Assembly: GCA_905215795.1 (NCBI GenBank)
Contig: CAJMRV010000107.1
Location: 1 to 6,026, forward strand
Direction: 5' to 3'
DNA: 6,026 bases
Source: an uncultured bacterium
GTDB lineage: Bacteria > Pseudomonadota > Gammaproteobacteria > Burkholderiales > Burkholderiaceae_F
Part shown: piece after piece, positions 1-5,924 of the stretch
How the letters are laid out: every line of letters starts with the position of its first letter
How positions within the stretch are numbered: the first letter of the stretch is position 1
Notes under the pieces: generated by a model
Database searches by the model: none
What the model was told of the DNA's origin: nothing
Seen by the model: only the letters and a program-made list of their open reading frames with translations
Translations under genes and position numbers: made by a program

Positions 1-11
1 CGGCCGCACTC

Positions 12-40
12 AACTTGGTATTTGTTTTAATGTCCAAGTT
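12..40. repeat. Inverted repeat AACTTGG / CCAAGTT in AT-rich intergenic DNA
   Basis: Seven-base arms AACTTGG (12-18) and CCAAGTT (34-40) flank a 15-base AT-rich spacer, and a further ACTTGG copy lies at 85-90. A T6 run is at 72-77. The region is downstream of the peptidase gene, whose stop codon is at 111-113. The arms could form a weak hairpin in RNA from either strand, but no T-run follows the minus-strand hairpin, so I do not call it the peptidase terminator. It may belong to a gene outside the window. The function is unknown. Confidence 0.3.
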
Positions 41-110
41 TTGGGGTCCAGATCAAATGGAGACGGGCGTGTTTTTTCATTTCCACTTGGCAGGACACCG
101 GAGGGATTCA

Positions 111-3041
111 TCACCCCAGCACGGTGAGTCCGGCCGAAGGCGCGGAAAAGACCTTCCTCAGGGCCTCGTTGAGCCCGGCCAGCGTGACGCGGTCATACAG
201 GGCTCCCGCATCGACGAACCCCTCGACCACTCCGAAGCCGCGCGTGACGGCCTTGGCGAGTCGTTCATGGAGGGCGATCGGATCCTGGAGGTCCACCTTG
301 TGCAAGGCCCTCGCGGGGAGCACCAGGCGCTCAAGGGTCTCCTCGTCGACACCCTCGGCGGCGAGGCTGTCGGCCGTGCCGTGGAAGGCGTACATGAGCG
401 CTTCGGCGTCCTCGCGGCGCGTGGCCGAGGTCATCATGAAGAGGCCGAAGCCCTCGGGCTGGCTCTGCACCGAGAAGTAGCAGTCCGGGCTGTAAGCGAG
501 CCCGGCGCGTTCGCGCACCTCCACGCGGAGGTGTTCGTTGACGGCGAGTGCGGCGAGATCGATGTAGAGGCGGTCCATCCCGACGACGCGGCGGAACCCC
601 GAGACGGGGGCGTCGACGTGCCAGGCGGCCGTCACGTCGGCCTGTCCGTAACCCTCGGAGTCGCAGTAGAGGACCTTGGCCTTCCCTAAGGGGAAGACGT
701 CCTTGACGGGCTTTTCAGGCGGAACGAGTGCGCCGAGCACGGGAAGGCCCGCCACGCGGCGTGCGAGAATCATGCGCACCTCGTCGAACGAGGCGGGGTC
801 GATGTCGCCGGTGACGACGAGCGTGCCCGCACCGACGAGGCGCGTGCGGCGCACCACCTCTTCGAGCAGTTCGTTGGGCCTCGCCTCGAGGTCGCCCGTG
901 AGCAGGAACTTCGTCCTGGCGGAGGCACCCGTGAAGAAAGGCATCTTCTCGCTCGCCGAGAGCGTGGAGATCTCGAGTCTGCGTGCGTCCTCGTCCTCCT
1001 TGAGGAGGCTCATGGTCCTCACGCGCGCCGCCTCGCTGATGCCGGTCTCGCGCCAGGCCGTCTCGAAGACGTCGAGTGCGAGGGCGAGCTTGCGCACAGG
1101 GGCCTCCACCGTGATGCGGCGGGTGTGCTCCCCGATCGTCACGTCGAAACCCACGCCCGCGTCGAAGACGGCGTCCTGGGTCTCGCCCGCGGTGAGGCGT
1201 CCGAGACCACCCTTCGTGGCGACCATGTCGGCGAGCCTCAGGGTGAGCACGGTCTCCTCGTCGAAGTCGCGAAGACCACCCTCCTGGACCCAGGTGAGAC
1301 GCACGCGCTTCCTGTCCGAAGGCGCGCGGGCCACCCAGAGGCGGGCGTTGTTGGGAAGGGAGGCCTCGAAAAGCGGCGCTTCGAGCCCCTTGAGGTCGTG
1401 GCGGGTCCAGCAGTCCGCCGGCACCTCGCCCTCGACGGGGTCGGCATAGGGGAAGAGGACCGAGGATTCAACGTCATCGGCCTCTTCGGCATCGTCAACG
1501 GATGCCGCACCCGCGGCGTCCGTGGAACCGGAAGCAGCGGCGTCGGAGGCTTCTCCGCCCCACCAGATGCGTTTGAGTTCCTCGGTCTCCATCTTCCCCG
1601 GCGTGGCCAGGCCCAGACGTTCCACGCCCGAGGAGAGCATTTCATGGAGCGCGCGGTTGACGCGCTCAAGCGTGAGCGTGTCCGAAAGGGCCACGAACCG
1701 TTCGAGGTCCTCGAAGGGGCTCGTCAGGACGCGGTCGTTGTTGAGGCCGTCGACCATGCGCTGGGCGTGGTCGTAGCTCTCCATGTTCACGTATTCGGTC
1801 AGGTTCGTCTCGAGGAACTCGACGGCGGCGCGCTTCGCCTCGCCGAGCTCGCGCATCGTGATCCCCTCGCGGCGGATGCGGCGCAGCCACGTGGAGAGCG
1901 CCTCGAGGGCCTCGCGTTCGTGTTCGAAGTCGGTCTCCACGGCGAGGGTGGCGTTGGGGGTGTAGCCCCTCAGCCATTCGTCATCGAAGGTGGCCGCGCT
2001 CCAGAGATGCGGGCGTTCGTCGCTCATCTTGTCGAGCTGCTTCTCGAGCGCGATCCTCACGAGCATGTTGACGACGTCGTCGGCCTCGTTGGCGAGCGTG
2101 TCGGGACGCCAGCAGGCCGGATGGAGCACCGAGTAGGTGATCCCCGAGCGGGTGCCGGGGCGCTTCTGCACGATGGCGTCGCGGCCCGGCGCGGGTTCCG
2201 CGCCGAAGTCCGTCACCCAGGGGAGTTCGCCCCCGGCGGGGAGCGTGCCGAATTCAGCGCGAACGACCTCCATGAGTTCGTCACCGTCGACGTCGCCCAC
2301 GGCGACGAGGATCATGCGTTCGGGGTGGTACCACTTCCTGTAGAAGGCGCGCAGGGTCTCCACCGAGGAGCCCTCCACCGTCTCCTCCTCGCCGATCACG
2401 TTGGTGGCGCGCACCGAGGCGGGATAAAGGAAGCGGAGCCACTCGTCGTCGAGCTTCGCGTCGAGGTCGGAGCCCTCGCGGTGCTCCTGGAGGATCACGG
2501 CCTTCTCCTTGGCCACCTCGTCCTCATCGAACATGACGTCGCCCGCCATGTCGCGCAGGACCGCCACGCCCGTCTCGAGCGACTCGCGGTCGTTGAACGT
2601 GTGGATCTGGTAGACGGTCTCGGAGATGTCGGTGTAGGCGTTCACGTCGTCGACGGGGTCGAGTCCCTGGCGCTGGAGCATCGGGATGAGGTGCCCGGCC
2701 GGGAAACGGCGCGTGCCGTCGAAGGCCACGTGCTCGATGATGTGGGCGAAGCCCGCCTCGCCGGGGCCCTCCATGAAGGCGCCCGCCTGGACGTCGAGGA
2801 AGAGCGCGACGCGTCCCGCGGGACGTTCGTTTTTCATGAAGACGACGCGCACGCCGTTGGGAAGGCGCTCGAAGCGCAGCGACGGGAGCGGACGCATGTC
2901 GGTCCTCTCCTGGGGCCAGAGGCCGTCGAACCAGGCGGGACCGGGAGCGACGGGACGGGTCCCGGGGCGCAGTGCGGGGGCGGCGGGACGCTCCTCGGAG
3001 CGTCCTTCGGGCTGGAGGTTGTCTTGGGTGACGTGGGTCAT
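111..3041 (-). CDS. M16-family (pitrilysin/insulinase, PqqL-like) zinc metallopeptidase
   Basis: The 976-residue product is a two-half M16 metallopeptidase, a family that cleaves peptides or small proteins inside a closed chamber. Seen: the inverted zinc motif HxxEH as HIIEH at residues 100-104, with E103 the expected catalytic base. The expected third zinc ligand is E179 in KEKAVILQE, 75 residues after H104, the usual spacing. An M16 C-type segment YHPERMILVAVGDVD lies near 238-252. The second half (about 545-976) lacks a zinc motif, as is normal, but carries LVVTGDID (741-748) and the family's Arg/Tyr substrate-binding pair in RERAGLAY (R843, Y850). The stretch DVNAYTDISETVYQ (132-145) resembles PqqL-type enzymes. 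An Ala/Asp/Glu-rich, probably flexible linker (about 496-526) joins the halves. No signal peptide or membrane segment is visible, so it is probably cytoplasmic, whereas many relatives are exported. The start is uncertain: ATG at 3041 has almost no ribosome binding site, while Met49 (2895-2897) has a strong one and would give 928 residues. I keep the longer form because residues 38-60 (a WPQERTDM-type lead-in to RLPNGVRVV) look, from memory, like conserved family sequence. The substrate is unknown. Confidence 0.93.
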   Translation of the reverse strand: MTHVTQDNLQPEGRSEERPAAPALRPGTRPVAPGPAWFDGLWPQERTDMRPLPSLRFERLPNGVRVVFMKNERPAGRVALFLDVQAGAFMEGPGEAGFAHIIEHVAFDGTRRFPAGHLIPMLQRQGLDPVDDVNAYTDISETVYQIHTFNDRESLETGVAVLRDMAGDVMFDEDEVAKEKAVILQEHREGSDLDAKLDDEWLRFLYPASVRATNVIGEEETVEGSSVETLRAFYRKWYHPERMILVAVGDVDGDELMEVVRAEFGTLPAGGELPWVTDFGAEPAPGRDAIVQKRPGTRSGITYSVLHPACWRPDTLANEADDVVNMLVRIALEKQLDKMSDERPHLWSAATFDDEWLRGYTPNATLAVETDFEHEREALEALSTWLRRIRREGITMRELGEAKRAAVEFLETNLTEYVNMESYDHAQRMVDGLNNDRVLTSPFEDLERFVALSDTLTLERVNRALHEMLSSGVERLGLATPGKMETEELKRIWWGGEASDAAASGSTDAAGAASVDDAEEADDVESSVLFPYADPVEGEVPADCWTRHDLKGLEAPLFEASLPNNARLWVARAPSDRKRVRLTWVQEGGLRDFDEETVLTLRLADMVATKGGLGRLTAGETQDAVFDAGVGFDVTIGEHTRRITVEAPVRKLALALDVFETAWRETGISEAARVRTMSLLKEDEDARRLEISTLSASEKMPFFTGASARTKFLLTGDLEARPNELLEEVVRRTRLVGAGTLVVTGDIDPASFDEVRMILARRVAGLPVLGALVPPEKPVKDVFPLGKAKVLYCDSEGYGQADVTAAWHVDAPVSGFRRVVGMDRLYIDLAALAVNEHLRVEVRERAGLAYSPDCYFSVQSQPEGFGLFMMTSATRREDAEALMYAFHGTADSLAAEGVDEETLERLVLPARALHKVDLQDPIALHERLAKAVTRGFGVVEGFVDAGALYDRVTLAGLNEALRKVFSAPSAGLTVLG
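2904..2911 (-). promoter_or_regulatory. Strong internal Shine-Dalgarno before Met49 of the M16 peptidase
   Basis: On the minus strand AGGAGAGG ends six bases before the ATG at 2897-2895, an excellent ribosome binding site. The annotated start at 3041 is preceded by only a weak GGAT about 15-20 bases upstream. Either translation really starts at Met49 or there are two starts. A chance match inside the coding sequence is also possible. Confidence 0.45.
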
Positions 3042-3171
3042 TGAGGGATGGTGGATCCGTTGAACTCGTGGTGTCTTGTTTTTCTCTGCGGGTGCGCGGC
3101 CCGGCGGCCGGCGTCCGTCGTCCCCGGGGCCTTCGCTCCGTGCGGACGAACCTCAAAGGATACGCCAAAAC

Positions 3172-3193
3172 GGGGCGTCCCGCCCCTTATAAT
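3172..3193 (+). promoter_or_regulatory. Candidate promoter: GC palindrome abutting a perfect TATAAT box
   Basis: TATAAT at 3188-3193 is a consensus -10 box in GC-rich surroundings, about 80 bases upstream of the deaminase start. No -35 resembling TTGACA sits 16-18 bases upstream. That position is taken instead by AAAAC and a perfect inverted repeat, GGGGCG (3172-3177), TCC, CGCCCC (3181-3186), one base before the -10 box. The placement fits an operator or activator site, which is inference. On the minus strand the same bases read TATTAT (3194-3189) and could serve the divergent peptidase gene with a leader of about 140 bases. Confidence 0.4.
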
Positions 3194-3231
3194 ACGGGGA
3201 ATCGTCGCCGCCCCGAGGGGGCCGGGCGACC

Positions 3232-3251
3232 CCGAATGAACGCCGAATGAA
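3232..3251 (+). repeat. Direct repeat CCGAATGAA, two copies 11 bases apart
   Basis: CCGAATGAA occurs at 3232-3240 and 3243-3251, in the presumed 5' leader just upstream of the deaminase ribosome binding site. The 11-base period is about one helical turn, as for a paired protein-binding site, but two short copies could also be chance or a small local duplication. Confidence 0.35.
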
Positions 3252-3272
3252 ACAAGAAGGAAGGACAAGAGG

Positions 3273-3716
3273 ATGGACATCGTCAAGGACAACCGAATGT
3301 ACATGCAGATCGCGCTCCTCACGGCGCAGCGCAGCTATGCGCGCCGCCTCAAGGTGGGCTGCGTGATCGTCAAGAACCACTCGATCATCTCGTTCGGGTG
3401 GAACGGCATGCCCACGGGCTATCCCAACGAGTGCGAGGAGATGATCGACGGGAAGTGGGTGACGCGAGCCGAAGTGCAGCACGCCGAACTCAACGCGATC
3501 GCCAAGCTCGCCGAGAACGGCTACTCGAGCAAGGGCGCCTCGATCTTCATCAGCCACTCCCCGTGCATCCACTGCGCGCTCCTGATCCAGAAGTGCGGCA
3601 TCACGGACGTGTACTTCCACAAGCTCTACCGCAGCGACGAGGGGATCAACTTCCTCAAGAACGCCGGGGTGAACGTCACCCAGCTCACCGACATCCCCGA
3701 ACCCGTCTTCGAGTGA
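3273..3716 (+). CDS. Deoxycytidylate (dCMP) deaminase
   Basis: The 147-residue cytoplasmic enzyme is expected to convert dCMP to dUMP and ammonia, supplying dUMP for thymidylate synthase. Seen: the cytidine/deoxycytidylate deaminase zinc site as HAE at residues 70-72 (H70 ligand, E72 proton shuttle) and PCIHC at 97-101 (C98 and C101 ligands). The N-terminal RSYARRLKVGCVIVKN (20-35) and GWNGMPTGYPNECEE (42-56) match the dCMP deaminase subgroup rather than free-cytidine or tRNA-adenosine deaminases. The length is typical of bacterial and phage forms. The start is well supported: GAAGGAAGGA (3256-3265) lies seven bases before the ATG. The gene stands alone, divergent from the peptidase gene and closed by a terminator at 3750-3787. 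Many dCMP deaminases are regulated by dCTP and dTTP; I cannot tell whether this one is. ComEB-type proteins belong to the same family, so a competence-related name would not imply another activity. Confidence 0.95.
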   Translation: MDIVKDNRMYMQIALLTAQRSYARRLKVGCVIVKNHSIISFGWNGMPTGYPNECEEMIDGKWVTRAEVQHAELNAIAKLAENGYSSKGASIFISHSPCIHCALLIQKCGITDVYFHKLYRSDEGINFLKNAGVNVTQLTDIPEPVFE

Positions 3717-3749
3717 CGGGCCTCCCCCGACGGATGCGAACATGACGAC

Positions 3750-3787
3750 GACCGCGCCGGCCCCCTGCCGACGCGGTCCTTTCGTTT
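3750..3787 (+). terminator. Rho-independent terminator of the deaminase gene
   Basis: GACCGCG (3750-3756) pairs with CGCGGTC (3772-3778). After one C/A mismatch the stem continues with CGG (3758-3760) pairing CCG (3768-3770) around a seven-base loop. CTTTCGTTT follows at once. It lies 34 bases after the deaminase stop codon and separates that gene from the next plus-strand gene. Confidence 0.85.
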
Positions 3788-3936
3788 CCGGAGGCGTCCT
3801 TCACGCCGACTTTGTCAATCCTTTGTTGAATTCGTTTCGAGATGCAAAAGCGGGAGGGGAAACCCGAAGGCCTCGGGTTATCATGACCTCAAGACCGGAC
3901 GGCGCCCGAGGCGCCTCATCCCGGAATCCGCCGCTC

Positions 3937-3976
3937 CGAACGGTCCGGGCGGAGGCCCCGGGCGCCGCCCCGTTCG
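3937..3976 (+). other. Potential long stem-loop in the leader of the Cys-rich/SHOCT gene
   Basis: CGAACGG (3937-3943) pairs with CCGTTCG (3970-3976). After a four-base bulge on the 5' side (3944-3947), GGCGG (3948-3952) pairs with CCGCC (3965-3969), closing a 12-base GC-rich loop. This gives 12 perfect pairs in 40 bases. No T-run follows, so it is not a standard terminator. It matches no riboswitch class I recognise. GC-rich DNA produces such stems by chance, so the role is unproven. Confidence 0.4.
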
Positions 3977-4034
3977 CCGCTCGAAAGATCCACGCGGCGG
4001 ACGATCCCTTTTGGAAATCACGAAAACAACATTC

Positions 4035-4063
4035 GGCCGGCCTCCCCGATCGGAGGAACGGCC
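4035..4063 (+). promoter_or_regulatory. Stem-loop abutting the ribosome binding site of the Cys-rich/SHOCT gene
   Basis: GGCCG (4035-4039) pairs with CGGCC (4059-4063), and inside it CCTCC (4041-4045) pairs with GGAGG (4052-4056) around the loop CCGATC. The stem ends one base before the Shine-Dalgarno AGGAGA (4065-4070), itself nine bases from the ATG. The stem also holds a second Shine-Dalgarno-like GGAGG, paired to its exact complement. The position fits control of translation initiation, which is inference. Confidence 0.4.
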
Positions 4064-4079
4064 CAGGAGATGATCAAAC

Positions 4080-4673
4080 ATGTTCTTCACCCACTTCCTC
4101 ATGATGGGCTCCTTCTTCCTGATGCTCCTCGTCGCCTTCGCCGTCGCCGGCGTGCTGATCGGCCTGCAGCGCGGCCTCTCGTGCCGCTGGATGCTCGGCG
4201 TGATCGCCCTCTCGGTGCTCGGCCTCTGGAGCCTGCTCTTCTCACTCGCCGCCATCGCGGTGGCCTGCCTCGCCCCGGTCGACAAGAAGCGCGCCGGCGG
4301 CTCCGAGTGCTGCGCGTGCTCGTGCTCCCGCAAGTCCGATGACGAATGCACCTGCAAGTGCAAGGCCGGTGAATGCGCCGACAAGTGCGCTGACGAGTGC
4401 GCTGACAAGTGCGCCGTGAAGGCGACTGCGAAGCCCGCCTCCGAGGACCGCTACGACGAGATCGAACGCCTCTTCCGCTTGAAGGAGACCGGTGCGCTCA
4501 CCGAAGCCGAGTTCACCCATGAGAAGCGCCGCATCCTCGGCATCCCCGCCGACGAGGCCGCTCCCGCCGCCGAGTGCCCGAAGGACGCCGCGTGCGCCGC
4601 TCCGAGCGTCGCCGAGGAACTCGCCGAACGCAAGGGAAAACGGACTCCGTCCGCCGCGCAGGATGACTCCTGA
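4080..4673 (+). CDS. Two-helix membrane protein with Cys-rich segment and SHOCT domain
   Basis: The 197-residue product is of unknown function. Seen in order: a hydrophobic segment at about residues 6-29, a short basic loop (RGLSCR, 31-36), a second hydrophobic segment at about 38-65, and a basic DKKR (68-71). A hydrophilic Cys-rich stretch at 77-111 follows, with 11 cysteines (77, 78, 80, 82, 90, 92, 94, 99, 103, 107, 111). Residues 124-154 (YDEIERLFRLKETGALTEAEF onset, ending EKRRILG) match the SHOCT short C-terminal domain, known for sitting at the ends of otherwise unrelated proteins. An Ala/Pro-rich tail with C166 and C172 ends the protein. CxC and CxxxC spacings and interspersed Lys/Asp/Glu resemble metallothionein-like metal binding, but this is inference. 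Redox or oligomer-linking disulfides are alternatives, depending on which side of the membrane the tail lies. With two helices both ends should be on the same side, probably the cytoplasm. The start is supported by AGGAGA at 4065-4070. The gene is monocistronic, converging on the next gene. Confidence 0.85.
   Translation: MFFTHFLMMGSFFLMLLVAFAVAGVLIGLQRGLSCRWMLGVIALSVLGLWSLLFSLAAIAVACLAPVDKKRAGGSECCACSCSRKSDDECTCKCKAGECADKCADECADKCAVKATAKPASEDRYDEIERLFRLKETGALTEAEFTHEKRRILGIPADEAAPAAECPKDAACAAPSVAEELAERKGKRTPSAAQDDS
4374..4415 (+). repeat. In-frame 12-base tandem repeat encoding CAD(K/E)
   Basis: Three 12-base units, TGCGCCGACAAG, TGCGCTGACGAG and TGCGCTGACAAG (4374-4409), are followed by half a fourth (TGCGCC). 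They encode C-A-D-K, C-A-D-E, C-A-D-K and C-A, placing C99, C103, C107 and C111 on a four-residue period. The units differ at synonymous sites and one K/E site, so the array has existed for some time. Being a multiple of three, gain or loss of units keeps the frame and changes cysteine number. Confidence 0.9.
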
Positions 4674-4766
4674 CTCCAGAGCACGCGGAACGGAGCCCCA
4701 CAAGGATTGATCCTCAAAGGGGAGCGTCCGGGCGCTTCCTCGAAAAAATCCCGGAACCCTTCATTG

Positions 4767-4809
4767 AAAAGCATCACGCCCCGGCTCCCACATCAGAGAG
4801 CCGGGGCGT
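4767..4809 (-). terminator. Strong terminator hairpin between convergent genes
   Basis: A perfect 12-base inverted repeat, ACGCCCCGGCTC (4776-4787) and GAGCCGGGGCGT (4798-4809), encloses a 10-base loop. Read on the minus strand it is followed by GATGC and TTTT (4770-4767), making it the likely terminator of the 352-residue protein gene. On the plus strand the following bases (CCTGCATTC) are T-poor, but the hairpin could also halt transcription from the membrane protein gene. Confidence 0.75.
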
Positions 4810-4829
4810 CCTGCATTCAGGGTCCCTCA

Positions 4830-4848
4830 CCGTCCGGCGTCCGGACGG
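4830..4848. other. Eight-base perfect hairpin just after the stop of the 352-residue gene
   Basis: CCGTCCGG (4830-4837), loop CGT, and CCGGACGG (4841-4848) form a tight hairpin 14 bases beyond the minus-strand stop codon at 4863-4865. No T-run follows on either strand, so it is not a canonical terminator. It could protect the 3' end of the message or aid the stronger hairpin further on. Confidence 0.5.
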
Positions 4849-4862
4849 AGAGCTGAATCATC

Positions 4863-5921
4863 TCAGAGGCCGTAGCCGCCGATCCTCGGGGGCTGGCCCT
4901 CGAAGGCCTCCTTCCTCTTGATCACGAGGCCGATCAGGTCGTCGAGCTCGTCGATCTCGCGCACGATCTCCTCGACCGTGCCGGGGTCGGCCTCGATCTC
5001 CTCGAGGTACTCGATCTCACCCTCCATGTTGTTGCGTCGGTTGGCGAGCGATTCGAGCGTCTTCTCGAAGTCCTCGTCGGTGAGCGCCTCAAGCGGCGCG
5101 TCGAGCACGCGCATGGGTTCGCGAGCGGGCGCGGCGCCGGCGGCATGGGAGGGATGGACGACCGAGGGGACGTCCGGGGCCGGATCGAAGACGGGGACCG
5201 AGGCGAGCGGATCCGGAGTTCCATGACCCTGGGTGGCCCAGCCCGGCGCGGGCGTGCGGATCATCCCCTCGATGGGATCCTCCTCATCCTCAACATCCTC
5301 GGAAGTAGGCGTCCCTGCAGCAGGGCCGCCCGTGGCGAGGCCCACGAGCGAGGAGAGGCGCGAATTCATCTCCGCGTCGGCGAAGACAGGCGGCATCTCG
5401 CCCGGCGCGGGCTCGATCGAGAGGATGTCGAAGGGGGGACGGCCATCGTCGACGGCCTCGCTGAAGCGGCCGGAGGACTCTTCCGCGGGTTCCTCGAAGG
5501 CGGCGCCGGAATCGGTTCCGGACTTGGTTTCAGGCTCGGGTTCGGGGTCGAAAGCGTAGGCCGTCGGCACGGAACGCAGGATTGGTTCGACGGGCGTCGC
5601 GGCCGGGGAAGCGGCGGACGCGGCCATGGCAACGACAGGTGCGGCGACGGGGGCGACGACGGGATCAACAGCGGGAGCGGCACCGCTCACCGCGTCCACG
5701 GACACGCGTGCTTCCTCCACGCTGCAGGCCTGCACCGAAGTGGCGGCGTCGGCGGATTTTGTCCGGGAGGAGCTCTCCGGGGTCGGGCTCAAAACGAGCG
5801 TCATCTCGACGGTTCCCAGGATGAGGGGACCGCCCGAAGCGGAGAGCGTCAGGCGCTCCCCGGTCTCGCAGTTCTCAAGTTCGACGGAGCCCGTGGGCAG
5901 GATCACTCGGAATTTGGCCAT
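4863..5921 (-). CDS. Hypothetical protein: N-terminal beta-like module, disordered linker, C-terminal helical hairpin
   Basis: I do not recognise this 352-residue protein. Three parts are visible. Residues 1-46 (beginning MAKFRVILPTGSVELE) alternate hydrophobic and polar residues in short strands, like a small beta-rich module. Residues 47-270 are low-complexity, rich in Ala, Pro, Val, Ser and acidic residues (for example the PVVAPVAAPVVA run at 87-98 and EDVEDEEDP at 208-216), and are probably disordered. Residues 278-340 are strongly helical and charged, with Leu/Ile spacing, broken by ADPGT (311-315) so as to suggest two antiparallel helices. The last residues are PPRIGGYGL. There is no signal peptide, membrane segment or catalytic motif, so a cytoplasmic scaffold or adaptor is conceivable but unproven. 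The start is supported by AGAGG (minus strand, 5935-5931), nine bases before the ATG. The gene stands alone on its strand in this window. Confidence 0.85.
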   Translation of the reverse strand: MAKFRVILPTGSVELENCETGERLTLSASGGPLILGTVEMTLVLSPTPESSSRTKSADAATSVQACSVEEARVSVDAVSGAAPAVDPVVAPVAAPVVAMAASAASPAATPVEPILRSVPTAYAFDPEPEPETKSGTDSGAAFEEPAEESSGRFSEAVDDGRPPFDILSIEPAPGEMPPVFADAEMNSRLSSLVGLATGGPAAGTPTSEDVEDEEDPIEGMIRTPAPGWATQGHGTPDPLASVPVFDPAPDVPSVVHPSHAAGAAPAREPMRVLDAPLEALTDEDFEKTLESLANRRNNMEGEIEYLEEIEADPGTVEEIVREIDELDDLIGLVIKRKEAFEGQPPRIGGYGL

Positions 5922-5924
5922 GGC

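Larger units (their letters stand above)
3788..4079 (+). other. Noncoding leader region with several inverted repeats
   Basis: This stretch between the deaminase terminator and the membrane protein gene holds no convincing gene. It contains an AT-richer patch (3811-3850) with TTGTCA at 3812-3817, a possible -35 element, but no good -10 box at the right spacing. Inverted repeats are GGCGT/ACGCC (3793-3807), AACCCGA/TCGGGTT (3861-3879) and GGCGCC CGA GGCGCC (3901-3915), plus the two longer stem-loops listed separately. TATCAT at 3879-3884 resembles a -10 box without a -35 partner. The transcription start is therefore unplaced. If it is near 3850-3890, the leader would be about 200 bases long. 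Confidence 0.5.

Noticed and set aside
15..689. A 224-codon plus-strand open frame overlapping the end of the peptidase gene
   Set aside because: Most of it is antisense to the conserved second half of the peptidase, it has no ribosome binding site, and its composition is that of a shadow frame.
1125..3044. A 639-codon open frame on the plus strand opposite the peptidase gene
   Set aside because: Its protein is His/Val/Glu/Gly-rich with no recognisable domain, and the opposite strand encodes a clear M16 enzyme with intact motifs. Long antisense frames are expected in GC-rich genes.
3153..3743. A 196-codon minus-strand open frame opposite the deaminase gene
   Set aside because: It is antisense to a gene with full catalytic motifs and has the His/Val/Asp-rich composition of shadow frames.
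3812..3840. TTGTCA followed by TTTCGA as a promoter for the membrane protein gene
   Set aside because: The -35 match is fair, but the -10 at 17-base spacing matches poorly, so it is only mentioned within the leader entry.
3742..4104. A 120-codon open frame between the deaminase and membrane protein genes
   Set aside because: It has no ribosome binding site, runs through the deaminase terminator and other hairpins, overlaps the start of the next gene and encodes a low-complexity Arg/Ala/Pro product.
3881..4408. A 175-codon minus-strand open frame over the leader and the membrane protein N-terminus
   Set aside because: Its Ser/His/Ala repeats are the reverse reading of the 12-base Cys repeat, and it lacks a ribosome binding site and any domain.
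4374..4415. The tandem repeat as a CRISPR-like array
   Set aside because: The units are 12 bases with no spacers and lie in frame inside a coding sequence.
4724..4749. GGGGAGCG / CGCTTCCT partial hairpin near the A-run as a terminator of the membrane protein gene
   Set aside because: It needs two G-T pairs and is followed on the plus strand by A residues, not T, so it would not act as an intrinsic terminator.
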